A stretch of 13,488 nucleotides of DNA from DASQZK01 sp963809925 (GTDB lineage Bacteria; Bacteroidota; Bacteroidia; Bacteroidales; GCA-2748055), in the NCBI GenBank assembly GCA_963809925.1, contig CAWELH010000001.1, forward strand, positions 1 to 13,488. The letters are read 5' to 3'. Below the pieces are notes generated by a model, which was given only the letters and a program-made list of their open reading frames with translations, did no database searches and had not been told where the DNA came from. Every line of letters begins with the position of its first letter. Positions within the stretch are counted from its first letter, which is position 1. Below, piece by piece: positions 8,237-13,488 of the stretch. Position numbers and translations under genes: made by a program.

Positions 8237-9124
8237 TTAATTGATTAGTTTAAAATCATACAGATTAAATCCATCTTTATTGGCGTTTGTGATCATGCGG
8301 TAATTATAGTAGAGAAGATTCCCCTCCTCATCAAAAATCATCTCAAAGCATTTTCCGGAGCCTGTGTCCTGTGTAGGGCCGACATGAAAATTAAATGTTG
8401 TATTTGGATGGTTAGCTTCAAGTTCCGACTCAATCTCTGTTGTAGTAAGCAGTTTAAAAGGATGATGGTATACAACTTTTATTTTATCAGGCGAATCAGC
8501 ATCAGGTGCCATCGTCTCTTTGTTCAATAGTAATTCCTTGATCTCGGAATTCCATGAACCATTGTAGTATTTCAATCCTTTGATCAGGATAATAAATCGC
8601 TTTGTCTCAAGATTCTTTACATGTTTTTGCATGAATTTAATAATTGCCGGTATGGCATAGCCATAGTTCATGGAATTATCATCCGAATACGCTATCGGTA
8701 TACTGGACAATTCAGGCATTGTTAAAATATCGTCCGCTTCATTCCCCAATACCAGGCTTATGTAACTATAACTAATACCCCCGGGATCTTTATCGTATAC
8801 ACCTTTCAGAAGTACTAAGAAAGAATACTTTGAATCATGCCTTCTCTTTTCAAACTCCTGCTTGTCGATAAATTCATATTCAGTTGATTTCCAGTATTTC
8901 TTAACAGCATCTGAAATATACAGGTTGTAAGAAATGCTTCCGGTTTCAAGCACAACACAAGTCCGGGAGTTTTTATACATTTCTATTTGCTGATTGGTAG
9001 CTAATGGAGGATTTGCCGAGGCGTTTAGACTAAAAAATCCAATGACGAGTATGAACAGGAATCTATTCAATAGTGTATATGTCATTAATCCATGTAACGT
9101 CGTGGATAGAATATTTTTTTTCAT
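8237..9124 (-). CDS. Secreted or periplasmic protein of unknown function
   Basis: 295 residues. A signal peptide ends near ASA (about residues 35-37), then a mature soluble alpha/beta-looking protein. I do not recognise a named domain; it resembles hypothetical proteins of similar length in other Bacteroidota. Notable stretches are SRTCVVLETGSISYNLY near the mature start, a conserved-looking YEFIDKQEFEKRRHDSKYSF block, and a C-terminal FDEEGNLLYYNYRMI strand-like ending. ATG at 9124 is the upstream start; M14 (9085) is an alternative giving a shorter, more typical signal peptide. It is the first gene of the minus-strand operon, so its promoter should lie just above 9124. The periplasmic location fits a partnership with the OmpA-domain protein downstream. 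Confidence 0.85.
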   Translation of the reverse strand: MKKNILSTTLHGLMTYTLLNRFLFILVIGFFSLNASANPPLATNQQIEMYKNSRTCVVLETGSISYNLYISDAVKKYWKSTEYEFIDKQEFEKRRHDSKYSFLVLLKGVYDKDPGGISYSYISLVLGNEADDILTMPELSSIPIAYSDDNSMNYGYAIPAIIKFMQKHVKNLETKRFIILIKGLKYYNGSWNSEIKELLLNKETMAPDADSPDKIKVVYHHPFKLLTTTEIESELEANHPNTTFNFHVGPTQDTGSGKCFEMIFDEEGNLLYYNYRMITNANKDGFNLYDFKLIN

Positions 9125-9490
9125 TGTCCGATTTTAATAGTAAGTTTTACAACGTTTGCCTATAATTCTTGAATAACTGACAATAGAAGGCCTTATGACC
9201 CTTGAATAATGAAGAAATCTTCCGTTAAAGATTTTATAAGGATTGGGACAATTATTCAGTATATACAAAGGTGCAACTCATTCGGAAGTAATGTATTACA
9301 CAACAATGGAAAAAAGTTGCATAATTCACACATTTTCAGCAAAATATACTGAGGTAATTTTTATTTTTTGAGGCAGGGGGAAATTACATCGGCTTCTTTT
9401 TACCAGCCTTGCATTCAATATGGATATTTACACCGTGCATTTCAATAAATGACTTGATTTAGGGATTGGATTTTATCGCAATGGAAGTAT
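9125..9490 (-). promoter_or_regulatory. Upstream region of the four-gene operon, with a direct repeat
   Basis: This gap of 366 bases separates the operon start from the stop of the GH43-like gene, both on the minus strand. It holds no convincing gene. The 9-base word CTTGAATAA occurs twice, at 9168-9176 and 9201-9209, 33 bases apart (about three helical turns). It is 44-85 bases above the operon start codon and could be a regulator site. No clean TAnnTTTG promoter box was found on the minus strand. No strong terminator for the upstream gene was found; GGCT/AGCC arms near 9391-9408 are too short to call. Confidence 0.35.
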
Positions 9491-10516
9491 TTATTTTGGG
9501 GACATTGATTCCTGACCCTCTCGCACCCATCGAAGCCTTGTCATCCACAACCCGCTTGGACGGTAGGCTGCAAGATAATATTCTCCATTATACTGAATTA
9601 TCTCCGGCGCCCACACCCGTTCCCGATAATCGCAGCTTTCCAGTACGGCAACTTTTTTATTTGCAGTGAAATCGAGGGGATCGTCGGAGACAAAAACATG
9701 CAGCTGAGCAAAGAGGAAGTACTTTCCATGATAACGGACCACGAACGGACTCTCAGCAAATTCGTTGGGATAGATCGGACTGCGGCTGTTGCTCCAGCCG
9801 TCATAGACCATCTTCTCCTCCGACCAGGTGCCGGTGAGGGTGGAGGACGTCCGGGCGGCCATATATTGAGGCATTTTGTTTCCTGTTGTGTAGTATGCGA
9901 TCCATTGGCCGGAATTCTGAGTATCGTCGAATACCATGAGATCGCGACCCATATCAAAGAATTTGTAATCGCCGGCATCGTTTTTCAGATCCGTCCAATG
10001 CAGGCCGTCGTCGCTGATTTTGCACCTGGCTCCACGGTTGTTGTAAAAGAGATAATATTTCCCGTCGTGCTGAATGCAATGCGGCGCCTGGAGCAGACCG
10101 ACGGCGTTGTACAGCGCCGTGTCGAGGGTAAAACCGAATCCGTCGGGCTTCTCCACATCGGTACCGGTCGACTGGAAAACACCCAAAGGCCGCCAAAGGC
10201 TATCGGTCAGATGTTCCGTCTGCCAGCGGTAAAAGAACCGGTTTGATCCCGGATAGGTATTACCCCGCACACAGGCGATGCATTGCCAGCTGCTGTCAGC
10301 CGCCTGGAAAATGGTGAAGTCACACACCTTGTTATCTCCTTTGGTGTATTCATAAGGGGCGATATCGGGATAGGTCGTGGTGAGCTGCCACCACCCGCCT
10401 TCAAGTTCGGGCACCATGAGGACGGACTGGTCGTTAAAAGTTTTGATTGAATTGCAGGCTATCATGCTTAGAAAGAGCAAAAGGAGGAAGGGCAGGGGGT
10501 AGACTGGTTTTTTCAT
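9491..10516 (-). CDS. Lipoprotein five-bladed beta-propeller glycosidase, GH43/GH32-like
   Basis: 341 residues from the ATG at 10516. This start is preferred to the one at 10612 because it opens directly on a lipoprotein signal (MKKPVYPL ... LSMIAC, lipid-accepting C21) and the upstream part has a relic's composition. The mature protein has the repeated G-K-Y-(Y/F)-L-F strands of a five-bladed propeller. The acidic triad of the GH43/GH32 superfamily can be proposed: D66 in KVCDF, D182 in MGRDL (the 'RD' motif) and E245 in AESPF; WAPEI (E305) is a further conserved-looking block. It probably cleaves a sugar side chain or terminal residue at the cell surface or periplasmic face. The substrate cannot be read from the sequence. 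The DNA is visibly GC-richer than the operon beside it. It is divergent from the lyase gene, which may act on the same glycan. Confidence 0.87.
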   Translation of the reverse strand: MKKPVYPLPFLLLLFLSMIACNSIKTFNDQSVLMVPELEGGWWQLTTTYPDIAPYEYTKGDNKVCDFTIFQAADSSWQCIACVRGNTYPGSNRFFYRWQTEHLTDSLWRPLGVFQSTGTDVEKPDGFGFTLDTALYNAVGLLQAPHCIQHDGKYYLFYNNRGARCKISDDGLHWTDLKNDAGDYKFFDMGRDLMVFDDTQNSGQWIAYYTTGNKMPQYMAARTSSTLTGTWSEEKMVYDGWSNSRSPIYPNEFAESPFVVRYHGKYFLFAQLHVFVSDDPLDFTANKKVAVLESCDYRERVWAPEIIQYNGEYYLAAYRPSGLWMTRLRWVREGQESMSPK

Positions 10517-10577
10517 ATTGAATCGCTGATTTCGCGGGTTAACAAAGCTTTCTTGAATTATTTGAATAATATTTCTT

Positions 10578-10879
10578 TTAGTCTCTTGCAAACAGGTCCT
10601 GCTGAGATGCAATCGTGACCTTCATAACGTTGTCTGGAAAAATGGTAGGTCTCACATAGCTGATCCTGAGGGATTCAAGATACCTATCCCAATTGGATTA
10701 TGACAAATGTTCTATAATAATACTGAAATATCCTGAATTTTTTCAATAATATTCCAGGTACGCATCAACGGATAACGGTCATTCCAGACATATTCTTCCG
10801 AAACAGCATCACTATTTTGATCTGATGTAAGTAATTGGATGCCGGTATAGCAAGCTAATACAACCCCCACAATCAAAAG
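10578..10879 (-). pseudogene. Relic of a small lipoprotein gene upstream of the GH43-like gene
   Basis: The minus strand reads LLIVGVVLACYTGIQLLTSD, then a polar stretch with EEYVWNDRYPLMRTWNIIEK, to a TAG at 10712-10714. The same frame then resumes with HNPIGIGILNPSGSAM to a TGA at 10652-10654. A shifted frame continues VRPTIFPDNVMKVTIASQQ to a TAA at 10578-10580. The start resembles a lipoprotein signal (VLAC) and codon choice looks like real coding, but a stop directly precedes it (TGA), one interrupts it and at least one frameshift is required. No family was recognised. It sits 61 bases above the GH43-like start on the same strand, so it may have been the first gene of a two-gene unit. 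Confidence 0.4.
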
Positions 10880-10980
10880 TCAACAGGAAGCCGTCACAAA
10901 AATCTGTAGCACTCCGGCATTTATTTCAGGAATATATTAAATTAGCATTCTCTACCAATTGCCAACCAACTCATCATCCA
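10880..10980 (+). promoter_or_regulatory. Short upstream region of the lyase gene
   Basis: Once the relic is taken out, about 100 bases remain between it and the lyase ATG at 10981. TAAATTAG at 10938-10945 is one mismatch from the Bacteroidota -7 box TAnnTTTG, but no TTG is found at the expected distance upstream, so this is a weak promoter guess. No Shine-Dalgarno sequence precedes the start codon, which is common in this phylum. Confidence 0.25.
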
Positions 10981-12915
10981 ATGTTTCAAAGAATTATACT
11001 GCTGCTTTTCCTCCCGCTTGCCGGATTTACAACACTGACAGCACAGATGCTGCAGGACGATATCATCGATACGGTTTTAGCGAATGTTATCAAAAACAAG
11101 ACAAGCTTTACTGACATGGGTCCCGTTCCGGCTACAACCACCTTCGGTGATAAAAAACTGGACTTCCCATGGTTGTACAATGACAAATCAAAATGGGAAA
11201 TCCTGGGCTCAACACTGGTAGATCCTTACTTAAAGGATGTTCATGAGCGCAATATCCAGACTCTCAAACGAATGGCCCGGGGAAGAGAGCTATCCCGGGA
11301 TATGGATTTTGAATCCCTGATCCCCGAACGTACGTATGTCCGCCCCCTGAAAAGATGGCTCGAAGGATCGACCGTGGCATGGTATATTTCCGGTGATTCA
11401 TTATACCTGGATATCGCCAGACGTGTACTTTGGGTGGCATGCCATAAGGAGAGCTGGGCAGTAACAGCTGTTGGAAAATTCAACCTGAATTCCGCCGACC
11501 TGGGAACAGGAGAAATGATGTACGTGGTATCGTTCGGTTATGACGCCCTTTTCCCTTACCTGGATGAATCTATAAAACGAGACTGCATCAAAGCCCTGAT
11601 TGAAAAGGGATTACGTCCTTACCTTGAAGGATGGCTCAACCACGACTGGTGGACGAAATGTAATTTCAACTGGAATTCCGCCCTTAACGGTAACGCCGGC
11701 ATTGCGGCCATGGTCGTTCACGATGCCAATCCGGAACTCGCTGATTTTGTTTTGCAGAAAGCTACCGAAGGTCTGCAGTATATGATCGATGCCTTTTATC
11801 CGGGTGGCGGCTGGATTGAAGGGGTGATGTACCAGGGAACGGCCATTGGACACATGACCGACTTCATCGTGCCTTACCGAAAACTCACAGGGAAGGACAT
11901 GGGACTGATGAAAAATGAGAATTTTCATAATACGCTTACCTTCTGGATCCCGATGTTTGCTCCCGATGGCCGGGCTTATAATTTCTCCGACTGTGATGAG
12001 ACCAACGGTACATTCGGTTTGGCCCAGGGATTCTGGTGGGCTCACGAGCTGCATCACCCGGAATGGGCATGGGACCAGGAGCGACGGACATCACACCGTG
12101 TCGGAGCCGGTAGCTTGTTCTCAGATCTAGAGAGCTTCTGGTACAGGGAAGTCAACCAGGAGAGCAGGGAACCTGAACTGCCCCGGTTTATGCATTTCAA
12201 GGGCATCGACTGGGCCATCTGGAGAGGAGATAAAAGCTGGCTGGCGTTTCGCGGGGGATTCAGCGGCGGAAACCATGACAATAATGACCTTGGACAGTTC
12301 ATCCTCGGCCATGGACAGGACCGTTTTCTGATCGATCCGGGGTACGGGGCGATCCTGGCCAGCGAACATAATTGTCCCACCCTTCACGGAATGGAACAAA
12401 CCGATTGCGCCATGGCACCGATCACGAGGTCTTTTGAGACTGAAAACGGCTTTTACCTGGAATGTGATATTCAAAAGGCCTTTCCATATGCGGCCACCTT
12501 CTACAACCGGCACCTTCTGCTCATCGACGATGATCACCTTCTGCTGCTGGACGATATGGATGGCCCGGGAGATATGAGAGTCAGCGTGGAGGGTCATTTT
12601 CAGACACATTATCCTCTGGAACGCACGGAGCATGGCTGGAAGATCAATGGCCCGACCGACACCTGCAACATCGAACTTCTTTTCCATCACGGACCACAGC
12701 TGGAAGAGGAATGGACATTCAAGAGACACGATATCACCAAGCTCAAATACTGGAATTATTCCGACCGTGTCAGATCCATTCAGCCGATCCTGTTCAGCTT
12801 TAATGATGCACCATATTCCTTCAACTCAGGTCCCGAAGGCTTTACCATTGAAATAGGGGGGAAGGCGCATGAATTCAGGTTTGAGGACGGGGAACTGGTT
12901 TATATGGGTAAATAA
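10981..12915 (+). CDS. Secreted heparinase II/III-family polysaccharide lyase
   Basis: 644 residues. A signal peptide (about 1-22, ending LTAQ) is followed by an alpha/alpha-toroid lyase domain (about 25-390) and a C-terminal antiparallel beta-sandwich domain (about 400-640), the layout of heparinase II/III-like lyases (PL12, PL15, PL17, PL21 and relatives). Conserved-looking active-site blocks are NWNSALNGNAG (N230, W231), GGWIEGVMYQGT (Y284 as the candidate base/acid) and GGNHDNNDLGQF (H432, D433), the last matching the family's H-x-x-D-x-G-x-F motif. Such enzymes cleave uronic-acid glycans (heparan sulfate, chondroitin or alginate type) by beta-elimination; the substrate cannot be decided here. 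No lipobox and no T9SS tail are visible, so it is probably periplasmic. It is divergent from the GH43-like gene and both could serve one glycan-degradation pathway. Confidence 0.92.
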   Translation: MFQRIILLLFLPLAGFTTLTAQMLQDDIIDTVLANVIKNKTSFTDMGPVPATTTFGDKKLDFPWLYNDKSKWEILGSTLVDPYLKDVHERNIQTLKRMARGRELSRDMDFESLIPERTYVRPLKRWLEGSTVAWYISGDSLYLDIARRVLWVACHKESWAVTAVGKFNLNSADLGTGEMMYVVSFGYDALFPYLDESIKRDCIKALIEKGLRPYLEGWLNHDWWTKCNFNWNSALNGNAGIAAMVVHDANPELADFVLQKATEGLQYMIDAFYPGGGWIEGVMYQGTAIGHMTDFIVPYRKLTGKDMGLMKNENFHNTLTFWIPMFAPDGRAYNFSDCDETNGTFGLAQGFWWAHELHHPEWAWDQERRTSHRVGAGSLFSDLESFWYREVNQESREPELPRFMHFKGIDWAIWRGDKSWLAFRGGFSGGNHDNNDLGQFILGHGQDRFLIDPGYGAILASEHNCPTLHGMEQTDCAMAPITRSFETENGFYLECDIQKAFPYAATFYNRHLLLIDDDHLLLLDDMDGPGDMRVSVEGHFQTHYPLERTEHGWKINGPTDTCNIELLFHHGPQLEEEWTFKRHDITKLKYWNYSDRVRSIQPILFSFNDAPYSFNSGPEGFTIEIGGKAHEFRFEDGELVYMGK

Positions 12916-12951
12916 TATTTTTGGAGGAGTGGTTTAATCCGTAATTCAGAC

Positions 12952-13059
12952 GTGCTGCATTCTTTAGGAATTTTTATGGGATTTGGGATGACCTGTCATG
13001 CGCAAACGATCTTTTATATCGGGAGTATAGGCAATCATCCACAGTCTATTTATATTTGA
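12952..13059 (+). pseudogene. Relic with a signal-peptide-like start
   Basis: From a GTG at 12952 the frame reads LHSLGIFMGFGMTCHAQ, a plausible secretion signal ending in A-x-A-like HAQ, then TIFYIGSIGNHPQSIYI and a TGA at 13057-13059. It gives only 35 residues and no continuation was found in other frames. It lies 37 bases past the lyase stop in the same frame class. It may be the leftover 5' end of a secreted-enzyme gene, or chance. Confidence 0.27.
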
Positions 13060-13153
13060 AGGCCATCCTTGCAGCAGGTTCAAACAATTTAACCAAAAGC
13101 ATGTCGTCGATTTGTTCCTGAGACTAACCCTTAACCGCTCTACCCATAATCTA

Positions 13154-13180
13154 CCATTTCAGGCGGAAAAACCTGAATGG
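13154..13180. repeat. Imperfect inverted repeat (hairpin)
   Basis: CCATTTCAGG (13154-13163) can pair with CCTGAATGG (13172-13180): nine base pairs with one bulged T and an 8-base loop. No T run follows on either strand, so it is not a standard intrinsic terminator. Confidence 0.4.
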
Positions 13181-13235
13181 CGGGTAACGGAGATTCGTTC
13201 GCCAGAAAAGTGTTCATTTAGTCGGGAATAGCGAC

Positions 13236-13382
13236 TTAAACAAATACTCTCAATGGTTTTGGTTTATGGTATTTATTGAAGTCTGACAGTGCTTTTAAGG
13301 TAAAATCAAACAGGAATACGCACGAAGGAAGTATGACTTGTTTGCCAATATACTGAATATAAAAATAGCAAGAGTGGCTCAC
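13236..13382 (-). pseudogene. Short coding-like relic of unknown identity
   Basis: The minus strand from a GTG at 13382 reads 48 residues, including YIQYIGKQVILPS and ALSDFNKYHKPKPLRVFV, to a TAA at 13236-13238. A second frame just beyond reads SRYSRLNEHFSGERISVTRH to a stop inside the hairpin at 13154-13180. The two may be halves of one decayed reading frame. No family is recognised and no transposase motif is seen. Apart from this, the 12952-13059 relic and two hairpins, the 573 bases after the lyase gene hold nothing I can support. Confidence 0.22.
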
Positions 13383-13419
13383 AAGACTTCAACTTTGCGG
13401 TATAAGTAAAAACATAAAT

Positions 13420-13450
13420 AAGCCGGGAAATATAAAACCGGTTTTCTTTT
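13420..13450 (+). terminator. Terminator-like hairpin with T tract
   Basis: AAGCCGG (13420-13426) pairs with CCGGTTT (13438-13444) with one G-T wobble around an 11-base A-rich loop, followed by a T-rich tract to 13450. It is about 500 bases past the lyase stop with no intact gene between, so what it would terminate is unclear. The stem is short. Confidence 0.35.
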
Positions 13451-13488
13451 ACCTGACAGGTGTCTGGTCGTAATGGATGCTCCCGGTC

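Noticed and set aside
9698..10246. 182-codon plus-strand open frame
   Set aside because: It is antisense to the GC-rich glycosidase, has no family motif, and such frames are expected opposite GC-rich coding DNA.
10517..10612. Longer N-terminus for the GH43-like protein (start at 10612)
   Set aside because: It would bury the lipoprotein signal behind 32 residues; the ATG at 10516 gives a standard signal and lipobox.
12127..12729. 200-codon minus-strand open frame
   Set aside because: It is a shadow of the heparinase II/III-type lyase, with no independent domain or start context.

Overview
The window looks like a chromosomal stretch from a Bacteroidota species, probably class Bacteroidia. The evidence is a type IX secretion (T9SS) sorting-tail end at the left edge, a one-polypeptide hybrid two-component sensor/regulator (HTCS) with a beta-propeller sensor, SusR-style carbohydrate genes, moderately AT-rich DNA and weak ribosome-binding sites. 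No rRNA, tRNA, CRISPR array or intact insertion sequence is visible.

Layout from left to right. (1) 1-1170 (+): the last 23 codons of a T9SS-exported protein overlap the start of a GH172/DUF2961 glycosidase. The glycosidase is complete end to end but broken by five small indels. (2) 1388-5710 (+): an intact 1440-residue HTCS with signal peptide, periplasmic propeller, Y_Y_Y domain, membrane segment, coiled coil, histidine kinase, receiver and AraC DNA-binding domain. (3) 6025-9124 (-): a four-gene operon that converges on the HTCS and has no evident link to carbohydrates. In transcription order it encodes a secreted protein of unknown function, a membrane-anchored OmpA-domain protein, a membrane-anchored coiled-coil protein with three 96-residue helix-hairpin-helix repeats, and a small YunG-like protein with Ser in place of a Cys. 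(4) 9491-10516 (-): a lipoprotein five-bladed-propeller glycosidase (GH43/GH32-like) in visibly GC-richer DNA. Upstream of it on the same strand is what looks like the wreck of another lipoprotein gene. (5) 10981-12915 (+): a secreted heparinase II/III-type polysaccharide lyase, divergent from the glycosidase. (6) 12916-13488: no intact gene; two short coding-like relics and two hairpins.

The HTCS, GH172, GH43-like and lyase genes fit a glycan-degradation locus in which the HTCS would sense a periplasmic oligosaccharide and activate neighbouring enzymes. No SusC/SusD pair is present, one enzyme is broken and several gaps carry coding debris, so the locus looks partial or eroding. The most novel element is the four-gene operon. 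Predicted topology places one protein's peptidoglycan-binding domain in the periplasm and its partner's repeated HhH domains in the cytoplasm, which could make an envelope-to-nucleic-acid tether. That role is inference only.
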